The notes beneath the pieces are model-generated. The model saw nothing but the letters and a program-made list of their open reading frames with translations. It was not told where the DNA came from and did not search any database. Source: Aromatoleum toluvorans (lineage in GTDB: Bacteria; Pseudomonadota; Gammaproteobacteria; Burkholderiales; Rhodocyclaceae). From it: DNA of 64,000 nt. Location of the stretch: NCBI RefSeq assembly GCF_012910905.1, contig NZ_WTVN01000002.1:62001-126000 (forward strand), in the 5' to 3' direction. Each line of letters opens with the position of its first letter. The stretch's first letter is position 1. This document shows positions 34,466 to 44,613 of this stretch, one piece after another. The position numbers and the translations under genes are program-made.

Positions 34466-35113
34466 TTATGGCCGGTCGGCGGCCGGCCGGGGTGCGAGCA
34501 GGCGCCCGAGGTGGGCAAGCAGGCGCTCCCCCACTGCGGCGACGCCGTCGGTCACGCCGAAATCCTTCATCCTGATCGTCTCCAGCCCCTCGTAGCCGCA
34601 GGGGTTGATCGCCGAGAACGGCGCGAGGTCCGCGTCGACGTTGAGCGCGAGGCCGTGATAGGTGCAGCCGTTCCTCACGCGCAGCCCCAGCGCGGCGATC
34701 TTCGCGCCGGCGATATACACGCCCGGTGCGCCGTCCTTGCGCTCGGCGGCGAGGCCGTAGTCGGCGAGGCAGTCGATCAGCGCCTGCTCCATCAGGCTCA
34801 CCATCTCGCGCACCTTGATATGGCGGCGGTGCAGGTCGACGAGCAGATACACGACGATCTGGCCGGGGCCGTGGTAGGTGATCTGCCCGCCACGGTCGAT
34901 CTTCACCAGCGGGATGCCGGTCTCGCGCAGCAGGTGCTCGGGCTTGCCCGCCTGGCCGAGCGTGAACACCGGCGGGTGTTCGAGCAGCCACAGCTCGTCG
35001 GCGGTCTCGTCGCTGCGGGCATCGGTGAAGGCGCGCATCGCCGCCCAGGTCGGCTCGTACTCGACGAGGCCGAGACGGCGCACGACCAGCGGCAGGGCCT
35101 CCGCCGCCGGCAC
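34466..35113 (-). CDS. lipB: Octanoyltransferase LipB
   Basis: The 215-residue enzyme moves octanoate from acyl carrier protein to apo-lipoyl domains, the first step of endogenous lipoate synthesis. [20 protein letters not shown] (catalytic lysine) and NPCGYEGL (catalytic cysteine) are visible. It starts with GTG that shares one base with the ybeD stop (TAGTG), so the two are coupled. lipA follows. Confidence 0.93.
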   Translation of the reverse strand: MPAAEALPLVVRRLGLVEYEPTWAAMRAFTDARSDETADELWLLEHPPVFTLGQAGKPEHLLRETGIPLVKIDRGGQITYHGPGQIVVYLLVDLHRRHIKVREMVSLMEQALIDCLADYGLAAERKDGAPGVYIAGAKIAALGLRVRNGCTYHGLALNVDADLAPFSAINPCGYEGLETIRMKDFGVTDGVAAVGERLLAHLGRLLAPRPAADRP

Positions 35114-35388
35114 TACAGCACCACCTTCACGAGCGGGTGCGCGGACAGGTCGCGGTACAGCGCGTCGAGCTGCGCCTTCGAGACGGCGCGGACGGTGCAG
35201 GTGAGCGACAGGTAGTTGCCCTTGCTCGACGGCCGCATCTCGACCGTCGCCGGATCGAAGTCCGGCGCGTGCGTGCGCACGACGGTGACGACCGCCTGCG
35301 CGAACTCGTCGACCCGCACGCCCATGATCTTGATCGGGAAGTCGCAGGGGAATTCGAGGAGGGTTTCCCGGCTCTGGTCAGTCACCAC
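35113..35388 (-). CDS. ybeD: YbeD/DUF493 family protein
   Basis: The 91-residue protein of the DUF493 (YbeD) family has the [11 protein letters not shown] start and a ferredoxin-like small fold. In many proteobacteria it sits directly before lipB, as here. Start codons are GTG (35388 or the next codon), inside the end of the aminotransferase gene. The family's biochemical role is not established; a regulatory role linked to lipoate synthesis is suggested by gene order only. Confidence 0.87.
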   Translation of the reverse strand: MVTDQSRETLLEFPCDFPIKIMGVRVDEFAQAVVTVVRTHAPDFDPATVEMRPSSKGNYLSLTCTVRAVSKAQLDALYRDLSAHPLVKVVL

Positions 35389-36235
35389 GCATCACCTTGC
35401 TCTTGAAATCCTGGTACCAGGCCAGCATCGTGCGCCCCACCGGCCCGGGCTTGCCGTCGCCGACCGGGCGCCCGTCGAGGCTGGTGATCGCGAGCACTTC
35501 CTTGGTCGACGAGGTCAGCCACACTTCGTCGGCCGTGCGCACCTCGTCCTCGAGGATCTCGCGCACCGCATGTTCGAGGCCGTGCCGGGCGGCGAGTTCC
35601 AGCACCACGTCGTAGGTGATGCCCGGCAGCATCAGGTGGCTCTTGGGCGGCGCGAGCAGCACGCCGTCCCTGACGATGAAGATGTTCGAGGCCGCGCCTT
35701 CGGTGAGGAAACCGTCGCGGAACAGCACCGTCTCGGCGCAGCCCTTGTCGACGGCGACCTGGCGCAGCAGGCAGTTCGCGAGCAGCGCGGTGGTCTTGAG
35801 GTCGCAGCGCGCCCAGCGGAAATCCGCCGCGCTCACCGCCGCGACGCCGCGCGCGAGCACTTCGGCCGGCGGCGTCACGAGCGCCTCGCTCATCAGGAAC
35901 ACCGTCGGCCGCGCCACCGCCGGAAAGGCGTGGTTGCGCCGCTCGTCGGGGCCGCGCGACACGTGCAGGTAGATCGACTGGTCGTCCCAGGCGTTGCGCG
36001 CGACGAGCTCGCGCACGATCGCCTCCCATTCCGCCGCCGGGTGCGGGTTCGGGATGCGCACCGCGTCCAGCGTGCGGCCGAGGCGCGCGATGTGCTCGGC
36101 GACGCGGAACGGGCGACGCGAATACGCCGGGATCACCTCGTAGGCGCCATCGCCGAAGAGGAAACCGCGATCCATCGGCGAGATGCGCGCCTCCGCCAGC
36201 GGCTGGTAGCTGCCATCGAGGTAACAGATGCTCAT
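35378..36235 (-). CDS. dat: D-amino-acid aminotransferase (class IV, PLP)
   Basis: The 285-residue fold-type IV aminotransferase has FLFGDGAYEV near the N-terminus, the PLP lysine at 147 in RCDLKTTALLAN, and EGAASNIFIV in the C-terminal half. The family contains D-alanine and branched-chain aminotransferases. The location between dacC (D-Ala carboxypeptidase) and ybeD-lipB favours D-amino acid turnover of peptidoglycan precursors. It overlaps ybeD by 11 bases. Confidence 0.85.
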   Translation of the reverse strand: MSICYLDGSYQPLAEARISPMDRGFLFGDGAYEVIPAYSRRPFRVAEHIARLGRTLDAVRIPNPHPAAEWEAIVRELVARNAWDDQSIYLHVSRGPDERRNHAFPAVARPTVFLMSEALVTPPAEVLARGVAAVSAADFRWARCDLKTTALLANCLLRQVAVDKGCAETVLFRDGFLTEGAASNIFIVRDGVLLAPPKSHLMLPGITYDVVLELAARHGLEHAVREILEDEVRTADEVWLTSSTKEVLAITSLDGRPVGDGKPGPVGRTMLAWYQDFKSKVMRGD

Positions 36236-36254
36236 GGGCGCCTCAGCGGAAGCC

Positions 36255-37382
36255 TTACAGGCTCTTGATCCACATCACGATGGTGTCCCACAGGCGGCCG
36301 AAGAAGCCCGCGACCGGCACGTCCTGCAGCGCGACGACCGGGTATTCGCCGATCGGCTGGCCGTCGAGCGTGAGCTGCAGCGTGCCGACCTGCTGGCCCT
36401 TCTGCAGCGGCGCGACGACCGGCTGCTGGCTGGTGAGCTGGCTCTGGATCTTCTCGGCCTGGCCCTTGGGCAGGGAAATCACGAAATCGCTGAGGAAGCC
36501 GACCGGCAGTTCGTTCTGCTCGCCCTTCCACACGCGGAAGCGCGACAGCTCCTGATTCGCCGAATAGAGCTTGGCGGTGTCGAAGAACTGGAAGCCGTAG
36601 TTCAGCAGCTTGAGCGATTCCTGCGCGCGGATGGTGTCGGAATCCGTGCCCAGCACGACCGACACGAGGCGGCGCGGGCCGCGCAGGGCTGACGAGATCA
36701 GGCAGTAGCCGGCGTTCGCGGTGTGGCCGGTCTTGAGGCCGTCGACGGTCGGATCGAGCCACAGCAGGCGGTTGCGGTTCGGCTGCGTGATCTTGTTGTA
36801 GGTGTACTCCTTCTGCGAGTAGTAATGGTAATACTCGGGGAAGTCGCGCGAGATCGCCGACGCGAGCAGCGACAGGTCGCGCGCGGTGGTGTAGTGGTTG
36901 GGGTCGGGCAGGCCGGACGAGTTCATGAAGCTGGTGTTCTTCATGCCCAGGCGCTGCGCCTCGCGGTTCATCAGGTGCGCGAAGGATTCCTCGCTGCCGG
37001 CGATCAGCTCCGAGAGCGCGACGCAGGCGTCGTTGCCCGACTGGATGATCATGCCCTGCACGAGCTCACCGACCGTGACCGGCTTGTCGGGCTGGATGAA
37101 CATGCGCGAGCCTTCCATGCGCCAGGCCTTCTCCGACACCGGCACGGTCTGTTCGAGCTTGATGCTGCCGCTCTTCAGCGCCGCGAAGGTCAGGTAGGCC
37201 GTCATCAGCTTGGTCAGCGACGCGGGCTCGATGCGCGCGTCGGCCTCGCGCGAGGCGAGCACCTGGCCGGTGGCCTGGTCCATCAGCAACCAGGAGCGGG
37301 CGGCGAGGGTGGGGGGCGGAACGTTCTGGGCGGAGACGGCGAAGGAGATGACGGCAAACAGCAGGGCGGCAAGGAAACGCAT
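36255..37382 (-). CDS. dacC: D-alanyl-D-alanine carboxypeptidase (PBP5/6 type)
   Basis: The 375-residue low-molecular-weight penicillin-binding protein has a signal peptide ending VSAQ. The nucleophile Ser55 lies in the SLTK box, followed by SGNDAC and KTGHT. It trims terminal D-alanine from peptidoglycan stem peptides. The C-terminus ends in an amphipathic helix (GRLWDTIVMWIKSL), the usual membrane anchor of PBP5. It has its own TATAAT box about 80 bases upstream, and the D-amino-acid aminotransferase follows after 19 bases. The choice among dacA, dacC and dacD names is arbitrary. Confidence 0.92.
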   Translation of the reverse strand: MRFLAALLFAVISFAVSAQNVPPPTLAARSWLLMDQATGQVLASREADARIEPASLTKLMTAYLTFAALKSGSIKLEQTVPVSEKAWRMEGSRMFIQPDKPVTVGELVQGMIIQSGNDACVALSELIAGSEESFAHLMNREAQRLGMKNTSFMNSSGLPDPNHYTTARDLSLLASAISRDFPEYYHYYSQKEYTYNKITQPNRNRLLWLDPTVDGLKTGHTANAGYCLISSALRGPRRLVSVVLGTDSDTIRAQESLKLLNYGFQFFDTAKLYSANQELSRFRVWKGEQNELPVGFLSDFVISLPKGQAEKIQSQLTSQQPVVAPLQKGQQVGTLQLTLDGQPIGEYPVVALQDVPVAGFFGRLWDTIVMWIKSL

Positions 37383-37457
37383 GAGCTTCAGCAGACGGAT
37401 ATAGGGCAGGAGTAAGAGGGAGAGAGCGGACGGCGCGAGGACCGGGGCAAAAGGTTA

Positions 37458-37463
37458 ATTATA
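37458..37463 (-). promoter_or_regulatory. -10 box upstream of dacC
   Basis: A perfect TATAAT on the minus strand in the 139-base gap between rlpA and dacC. The -35 region (TGTCGG at 17 bases) is weak. It suggests that dacC-dat-ybeD-lipB-lipA can be transcribed apart from the mre genes. Confidence 0.5.
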
Positions 37464-37521
37464 GTGGCTCGGCCGGCCCCCGACAGGAGACCGCTGCGGG
37501 CTGCAATTGGTTCAGATTGCA

Positions 37522-38535
37522 TCAGCGCGTAACGACGAAGGGGCGGAACTTCAGCGCGCGCGCGATGCGTTCGGCCTCGCCCCTGGCCTCGTCGACCGAA
37601 GCGAAGGGCCCCAGACGCAGGCGGTAGCGCTTGCCGTCGGCGACCACTTCGAGGCGGTCGGCATGCTCGGCGAAGGTGTCGCGCACCATGCCGCGGAAAC
37701 CGTCGGCACTCGCGGCGGACGAGAACGCGCCGAGCTGCAGGTAGATGCCGCGCGTGGCGTCCGTGAGCGTGGTCGGCTCGGCCATCGCGAGCTGCACGGG
37801 GGGCTCGACGGGCGAGGACTTCGGCGGCACGAGCGCCGCGGGCTTGCGGCCGGGCAGCGGCGGGATGGGCTTCTCGGTCGCGATCAGCTCGACGCCGTCG
37901 GGAATGATGGCCTCGACCTCGACCTCGGCGCTGCCGACGTTCACATAGCCGAGGCGATGCGCCGCGGCGTAGGAGAGATCCATGATGCGGCCCTTGTGGA
38001 AGGGCCCGCGGTCGTTGATGCGCACCACCACCGAGCGCCCGCTGGCGCGGTGCGTGACGCGCGCGTAGCTCGGGATCGGCAGCGTCGGGTGGGCGCCGGT
38101 CATCGCGTACATGTCGTAGGGCTCGCCGCTGGAGGTGGGCTGGCCGTGGAAGCGCTTGCCGTACCAGCTCGCGCGCCCGAGCTGGCGAAAAGGCATCAGC
38201 GCGGTGGCCGGCACGTAATCCTGGCCGAACACGTTATAGGGGCGATTGGCGAAACGGTGCAGGGGTTCCGCGCGCGGCTGGGCGTCGGGGATGTCGTCGA
38301 GGTTGGCGGGCGGGTTGTCGCCCGGGCCGTCGTCCTTGTAGTAGGCGCCGCCGCGCTTCTGCACGACCGCGCTCTTGCCGGGCGCCGGCGGGGGCGCGGG
38401 CTGGGCCTGCGTCGGGGCGGTGCCGGCCACCGGGGGCACGCTACCGCAGCCGGCGAGCGCCAGCACGGCCGCGACCAGGCCCGCGAAAAGCAGTCGGCGC
38501 GCGGCCGGGCCGGCTGGCAGGGGATGCGTCGGCAT
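37522..38535 (-). CDS. rlpA: Septal ring lytic transglycosylase RlpA
   Basis: The 337-residue lipoprotein has lipobox LALAGC, a proline-rich linker, and a double-psi beta-barrel with GRASWYGKRFHGQPTSSGE and VVRINDRGPFHKGRIMDLS (about 115-210). A C-terminal SPOR domain (about 260-337) binds denuded glycan strands at the septum. It follows rodA after 15 bases in the elongasome operon, the standard order. Confidence 0.93.
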   Translation of the reverse strand: MPTHPLPAGPAARRLLFAGLVAAVLALAGCGSVPPVAGTAPTQAQPAPPPAPGKSAVVQKRGGAYYKDDGPGDNPPANLDDIPDAQPRAEPLHRFANRPYNVFGQDYVPATALMPFRQLGRASWYGKRFHGQPTSSGEPYDMYAMTGAHPTLPIPSYARVTHRASGRSVVVRINDRGPFHKGRIMDLSYAAAHRLGYVNVGSAEVEVEAIIPDGVELIATEKPIPPLPGRKPAALVPPKSSPVEPPVQLAMAEPTTLTDATRGIYLQLGAFSSAASADGFRGMVRDTFAEHADRLEVVADGKRYRLRLGPFASVDEARGEAERIARALKFRPFVVTR

Positions 38536-38550
38536 CTTCAGTCTCCGTAA

Positions 38551-39693
38551 TCACGCCTGCGCGAGCACGCGGCTGCGCTGGATGCTCATCAGTATCCCGA
38601 TGCCGAGACACAGCGTGACGAGCGCGGTTCCGCCATAGCTGATGAAGGGCAGCGGCACGCCCACGACCGGCAGGATACCGCTGACCATGCCCATATTCAC
38701 GAACGCATAAGTGAAGAAGATCATCGTGATCGCGCCGCCGAGCAGGCGCGTGCCGAGCGTCGGCGCCATCGCCGCAATGTAGAAGCCGCGCAGCAGCAAC
38801 AGCGTGTAGATCGCCAGCAGCGCGACGATGCCGATGAGGCCGAGCTCCTCGGCGAGCACCGAGAAGACGAAATCGGTGTGGCGTTCGGGCAGGAAGGCGA
38901 GATGCGTCTGCGTGCCGTCCATCCAGCCCTTGCCGAACACGCCGCCCGAGCCGATCGCGATCGTCGACTGGATGATGTGGAAGCCCTTGCCGAGCGGGTC
39001 CTGGGTCGGGTCGAGGAGGGTGCATACGCGGTGCTTCTGGTATTCGCGCAGGCCCGGCCAGTCGACGCCGGGCTGGCAGATCTGGTCGCCGAAGCCGACG
39101 ATCGCGCCGATGCCGATCACGCCGACCGCGACGACCGGCACGATCAGCTTCCACGACAGGCCGGCGAAGTAGATCACATAGACGCCCGCGGCGGTCACGA
39201 GCAGGCTGGTGCCGAGATCGGGCTGTACCATGATCAGGCCGACCGGCACGACCAGCAGCAGGCCGGCGACGATGAATTCGCGCAGGCCGATCTGCCCCTC
39301 GCGCTGCTGGAAGTACCACGCGAGCATCAGCGGCATGGAAATCTTCATGATCTCGGACGGCTGGATGCGCGTCACGCCGATGTCCAGCCAGCGCGTCGCG
39401 CCCTTCGACGTCTCGCCGAAGAGATCGACCGCGACGAGCAGCAATACGCCGACGACGTACAGCGGCAACGCAAGGTTGAGCAGGCGCTGCGCCGGCAGCC
39501 GCGCCGCGGCCCACATCGCCGCCAGCGCGACGGCGGAATTGATCTGCAGCGACGCCACGCGCTCGGGCGAGGCGCTCACCATCACGAACATGGCGTAGGC
39601 AAGCAGCAGGCCGAGCAGCAGCAGCAGCGCCGGATCGATCGGCCGCAGGAAGGCGCGCAGCAGTTCGCGCGGGTGGAAACGCGTGTTGGTCAT
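38551..39693 (-). CDS. rodA: Peptidoglycan glycosyltransferase RodA
   Basis: The 380-residue SEDS-family protein has about ten membrane helices. Signature segments are RIQPSEIMKI, MVQPDLGTSLL, FVFSVLAEELGL and PLPFISYGGTAL. It polymerises glycan strands during elongation together with PBP2. The start ATG overlaps the mrdA stop by four bases (ATGA), so the pair is co-translated. Confidence 0.95.
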   Translation of the reverse strand: MTNTRFHPRELLRAFLRPIDPALLLLLGLLLAYAMFVMVSASPERVASLQINSAVALAAMWAAARLPAQRLLNLALPLYVVGVLLLVAVDLFGETSKGATRWLDIGVTRIQPSEIMKISMPLMLAWYFQQREGQIGLREFIVAGLLLVVPVGLIMVQPDLGTSLLVTAAGVYVIYFAGLSWKLIVPVVAVGVIGIGAIVGFGDQICQPGVDWPGLREYQKHRVCTLLDPTQDPLGKGFHIIQSTIAIGSGGVFGKGWMDGTQTHLAFLPERHTDFVFSVLAEELGLIGIVALLAIYTLLLLRGFYIAAMAPTLGTRLLGGAITMIFFTYAFVNMGMVSGILPVVGVPLPFISYGGTALVTLCLGIGILMSIQRSRVLAQA

Positions 39694-41678
39694 TCGGGAC
39701 TGGCCTCCCCTGCGCGCGGCTCGGTGTCGCCCGGCCGCATGCCTGCGGCGCCCGCCGGCTCGGCCGCGTGCGCGTGGCCGGCGTGCTCGTCGCCCTCGTC
39801 GCCCGCATCGACGTCTTCGCCGGCCGGCTGGTCGCGGCGCTTGCCGAGCAGATGGTAATCGATCACCTGGCGCGCGATCGGCGCCGCCGACTGCGCGCCG
39901 AAACCGCCGTTCTCGACCAGCACCGCCAATGCGATCGTCGGCTTGTCGGCCGGCGCGTAGGCGATGAACCACGAGTGGTCGCGCAGGCGCTCGCTCACGC
40001 GCCCCTCGACGTAACGCTGGCCCCGCAGCGAGAACACCTGCGCCGTGCCGGTCTTGCCGCCGACCGAGTAGGGCGCGCCGGCGAAGGCGCGCGCGCCCGT
40101 GCCCACGCGGGTCACGTCCACCATCGCCTGACGCACCGCGGCCGCATGCTCGGGCTTGAACGGGATCGTGCGGATCGGCTCGGGCTCGACGGCGCGGCGC
40201 TCGCCGGTCACCGGATTGACCACGTTGCGCACGACGTGCGGCCGGAACAGCTTGCCGTCATTGACCAGCGCCGCGACCGCATTGGCCATCTGCAGCGGCG
40301 TGTAGGCGTTGTAGCCCTGGCCGATGCCGACCGAGATCGTCTCGCCGCCGAACCATTTCTGGTGCTCCCTGTTGCGGAAGCGCTTCCTCTTCCATTCGGG
40401 CGTCGGCAGCACGCCTTCGGCTTCGCCCGGCACATCGATGCCGGTACGCGCGCCGAAGCCGAACGGGCGCATGAAGTTCGCGATGCCGTCGATGCCGAGA
40501 TCGTTGGCGAGCTGGTAGTAGTAGGTGTTGCACGAGACGACGATGGATTTCGGCAGATCGACCATGCCGTGCCCGCCGGGCTTGTCGTCCATGAAGCGGT
40601 GGCCGGCGAACATGAAGTAGCCCGGATCGGCAATCGCCTGGCTGATCGTGCGCTTGCCCGCGGTCAGGCCCGCCATCGCCATGAAGGGCTTGAAGGTCGA
40701 GCCGGGCGGGTAGGCACTGAAGATCGCGCGGTTCACCAGCGGGTGGTCGAGCGAATCGTTGAGCGCCTTCCAGTCCTCGGTCGAGATGCCGTCGACGAAC
40801 AGGTTGGGGTCGAAGCCCGGCTTGGACACCAGCGCCAGCACGCCGCCGGTACTCGGTTCGATCGCGACGAGCGCGCCGCGGCGCTTGCCGAAGGCCGCCT
40901 CGGCGACTTTCTGCATCTCGACGTCGAGCGTCAGTTCGAGGTCGTTGCCCGCCAGGCCCGGCGTGCGCGCAAGCTGGCGCACTGCGCGTCCGCCCGCATT
41001 CACCTCGACCTGCTCGGCGCCGGTGACGCCGTGCAGCTCGGCCTCGTAGCTCTGCTCCAGCCCGCTCTTGCCGATATGCTCGGAGCCGCGGTAATTCGCC
41101 TCGTCGCCGGCCTCCTCGATGCGGTCGCGGTCGCGCTGGTTGATGCGGCCGATGTAGCCGACCACGTGCGACGCGAGTTCGCCCAGCGGGTAATCGCGGA
41201 ACAGGCGCGCCTGCACCTCGACGCCGGGGAACTGGTAGCGCCGCGCGATCACCCGTGCGACTTCCTCCTCGGTCAGGCGGTTGCGCAGCGGCACGCTCTC
41301 GAAGTTCTTGCTCTCCTCGAGCAGCTTCCTGAAGCGGCGGCGGTCGCGCGCGTCGATCTCGACGATCTCGGCGAGCCCGTCGATGGTCGCGTCGAGGTCG
41401 CGCACGCGCGAGGGCGTGATCTCCAGCGTATAGGCTGCGTAGTTGCGCGCGAGCGGCACGCCGTTGCGGTCCACGATCGAACCGCGGCCGGGCACGATAG
41501 GCAGCAGCGCGATGCGGTTGTCCTCGGCGCGGGTGTGGTAGTACTCGTAGCGCAGCACCTGCAGGAACCAGAAGCGCGCGACCAGCAGACCGAAGCACAC
41601 CGCGATGAAAAGGCCCGCGATCAGGACGCGGCGGCGAAAGCGCCCCAGTTCCTCGTCGGGGGTACGGAATTCCATCAT
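39690..41678 (-). CDS. mrdA: Penicillin-binding protein 2 (elongation transpeptidase)
   Basis: The 662-residue class B PBP has a single N-terminal membrane helix (about 18-38), a pedestal domain and a transpeptidase domain. Ser327 lies in PGSTFKPF, SCN occurs in VVSCNTYYYQ, and GKTGTAQ is present near 545. The final 60 residues are acidic and proline/alanine-rich. It partners RodA, overlapping its start, and follows mreD with a 4-base gap. Confidence 0.95.
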   Translation of the reverse strand: MMEFRTPDEELGRFRRRVLIAGLFIAVCFGLLVARFWFLQVLRYEYYHTRAEDNRIALLPIVPGRGSIVDRNGVPLARNYAAYTLEITPSRVRDLDATIDGLAEIVEIDARDRRRFRKLLEESKNFESVPLRNRLTEEEVARVIARRYQFPGVEVQARLFRDYPLGELASHVVGYIGRINQRDRDRIEEAGDEANYRGSEHIGKSGLEQSYEAELHGVTGAEQVEVNAGGRAVRQLARTPGLAGNDLELTLDVEMQKVAEAAFGKRRGALVAIEPSTGGVLALVSKPGFDPNLFVDGISTEDWKALNDSLDHPLVNRAIFSAYPPGSTFKPFMAMAGLTAGKRTISQAIADPGYFMFAGHRFMDDKPGGHGMVDLPKSIVVSCNTYYYQLANDLGIDGIANFMRPFGFGARTGIDVPGEAEGVLPTPEWKRKRFRNREHQKWFGGETISVGIGQGYNAYTPLQMANAVAALVNDGKLFRPHVVRNVVNPVTGERRAVEPEPIRTIPFKPEHAAAVRQAMVDVTRVGTGARAFAGAPYSVGGKTGTAQVFSLRGQRYVEGRVSERLRDHSWFIAYAPADKPTIALAVLVENGGFGAQSAAPIARQVIDYHLLGKRRDQPAGEDVDAGDEGDEHAGHAHAAEPAGAAGMRPGDTEPRAGEASPE

Positions 41679-41682
41679 GGGT

Positions 41683-42204
41683 TCAGATCGGCCGGTTGTC
41701 GTCCCGGTCCACCGGCTGGTATTGCGGCAGCAGCAGGAGATAGTTCAGCGGCACCCACAGCGCGGCGCTCGTGAAGCTGGACAGGAAGTACCACCAGCCG
41801 GGGAACTCGGCCCCGGCGACGACGCGCACGACGACCATGATCACCTGCGCCAGCAGCAGCAGCGGGAACATCTGCAGCGCCTGCTGCGTCGGCCCGAACC
41901 ACAGCACGCGGCGCGACACCGTGGTCGCGAGGTAGCACAGCACGACGTAGGCCAGCGCATGCTGGCCCATCGCGGCGCCGTGGCCGATATCCACCAGCAG
42001 GCCGAACAGGAAGCCCGCGCCCATGCCGACGCGCAGCGGTTCGCGGATCGACCAGAAGGCCAGCACCAGCGCGACCCAGTCGGGCACGCCGGGCGTCAGT
42101 CCCGTCGGGATGTAGCTCAGCGCGAGCGCGATCAGCAGGCTCAGGTAGGCGAACCAGGTCTTCGCGGGCAGCAGGATGCGGCTGGAGCGGTGGGTCGGTT
42201 GCAT
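41683..42204 (-). CDS. mreD: Rod shape-determining protein MreD
   Basis: The 173-residue protein has about five membrane helices, including the family segment GAGFLFGLLVDIGHGAAMGQHAL. It links the MreB cytoskeleton to the elongation complex. It sits between mreC (4-base gap) and mrdA. Confidence 0.92.
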   Translation of the reverse strand: MQPTHRSSRILLPAKTWFAYLSLLIALALSYIPTGLTPGVPDWVALVLAFWSIREPLRVGMGAGFLFGLLVDIGHGAAMGQHALAYVVLCYLATTVSRRVLWFGPTQQALQMFPLLLLAQVIMVVVRVVAGAEFPGWWYFLSSFTSAALWVPLNYLLLLPQYQPVDRDDNRPI

Positions 42205-42208
42205 CGCT

Positions 42209-43108
42209 TCAGCCCTTGCGACCCTTGCGCGGCGCGGCGGGTTCGGGTTCCGGCGCCGGGCGCGGCGGCGGCGCTTCGGCGCGGCTCAGCAGCAGCACCT
42301 GCGTCGTGCGCTCGACGCCGGCGACCGGCTCGCACACGATCACCGCGAAAGTCTGGGCATCGCGGTCGACGCTGACGACGTCGGCAACCGGCAGGCCGGC
42401 GAGGAAAAGGCCGTCGAGGCCCGAGGTCACGAGGCGGTCGCCGACGCGCACATCCGCCCCCGAGGGCGTGAAACGCAGCTCGAGCCGCCCCTGGCCGGCA
42501 CCGGCGAGCACCCCGCGCAGGCCGTTGCGCGCCACCTGCACCGGTACCGCCTGTTCCTTGTCGGTGAGCAGCGTCACCTCGGCCTGCACCGGATAGACGC
42601 GCGTGACCTGGCCGATCATGCCCTGCTCGTTGACGACCGCCATGCCGGCCTGGACGCCCTGCTGGCTGCCGCGGTTGAGGATCACCTTGCGGTCGAACGG
42701 GTCGGGCGCGTCGTAGAGGATCTCGGCGGCGACGCTCTTCACCGCGACCGCAGCGCCCATGTCGAGCAGCCCGCGCAGGCGGCGGTTCTCCTCTTCGAGT
42801 TGCTCGAAGCGCAGCAGGCGCTGCGCCGCCTCCAGTTCGCGCCCGCGCAGCGCGGCGTTGTCCTTCTTCACGTCCACGAGCGTCCCGAAATATACCGCCG
42901 CATTGCGCACGAAGTCGGCCGGTGCGGCGGCCGCCATCTGTAGCGGCCAGGTCGCCACCGACAAGGCCTGGCGCATCACTTCGAGATAGCGGAACTTCAG
43001 GTCGGTGATCAGCATCGCCAGGCACACCGACACGAGCACCAGCAGCCGCACGAGCGGCGTGGGTCCCTGCTTGAAGATGGGTGGCGACGGATGACCGGCG
43101 AGGGACAT
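42209..43108 (-). CDS. mreC: Rod shape-determining protein MreC
   Basis: The 299-residue protein has a short cytoplasmic tail, one membrane helix (about 20-36), a coiled coil (about 80-115) and a beta-barrel periplasmic domain. The tail ends in a proline-, alanine- and lysine-rich stretch. It scaffolds PBP2-RodA. The start at 43108 (MSLAGHPSPP) fits the family; an in-frame ATG sits 16 codons upstream, and no clear ribosome binding site separates them. Confidence 0.92.
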   Translation of the reverse strand: MSLAGHPSPPIFKQGPTPLVRLLVLVSVCLAMLITDLKFRYLEVMRQALSVATWPLQMAAAAPADFVRNAAVYFGTLVDVKKDNAALRGRELEAAQRLLRFEQLEEENRRLRGLLDMGAAVAVKSVAAEILYDAPDPFDRKVILNRGSQQGVQAGMAVVNEQGMIGQVTRVYPVQAEVTLLTDKEQAVPVQVARNGLRGVLAGAGQGRLELRFTPSGADVRVGDRLVTSGLDGLFLAGLPVADVVSVDRDAQTFAVIVCEPVAGVERTTQVLLLSRAEAPPPRPAPEPEPAAPRKGRKG

Positions 43109-43165
43109 CGTGAGGCTTATGCGGCGGAGTGCGGCAGGCGCAGGCGCCCGCCGCAACGGCGCGAT

Positions 43166-44284
<1,119 letters not shown>

Positions 44285-44322
44285 CTACAAATCTTTGTGA
44301 TTTAAGCGGGTTTTGTTTCCTC

Positions 44323-44610
44323 ATGTCGCTTACCACTGAACAGGTCCTGCGCATCGCGGGACTCGCGCGGCTCGAACTCGCCGAGGGCGAAATCGAGGCC
44401 ACGCGCGCCAAGCTGAACGGAATTTTCGGCCTGATCGAACAGATGCAGGCGGTCGACACCCGCGGCGTCGAGCCGATGAGCCATCCCCAGGACGTCGCGC
44501 AGCGCCTGCGCGAGGACGCCGCCACCGAAGCGAACCGCCGCGAGGCCTTCCAGCGCGTCGCGCCGCAGACCGAAGCGGGCCTCTACCTCGTCCCGAAGGT
44601 CATCGAATAA
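44323..44610 (+). CDS. gatC: Asp-tRNA(Asn)/Glu-tRNA(Gln) amidotransferase subunit C
   Basis: The 95-residue GatC starts [20 protein letters not shown]. It wraps around and stabilises GatA-GatB. It lies 3 bases before gatA and is divergent from mreB. No clear ribosome binding site precedes the ATG (GTTTCCTC), which may mean weak or leaderless initiation. Confidence 0.93.
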   Translation: MSLTTEQVLRIAGLARLELAEGEIEATRAKLNGIFGLIEQMQAVDTRGVEPMSHPQDVAQRLREDAATEANRREAFQRVAPQTEAGLYLVPKVIE

Positions 44611-44613
44611 GCC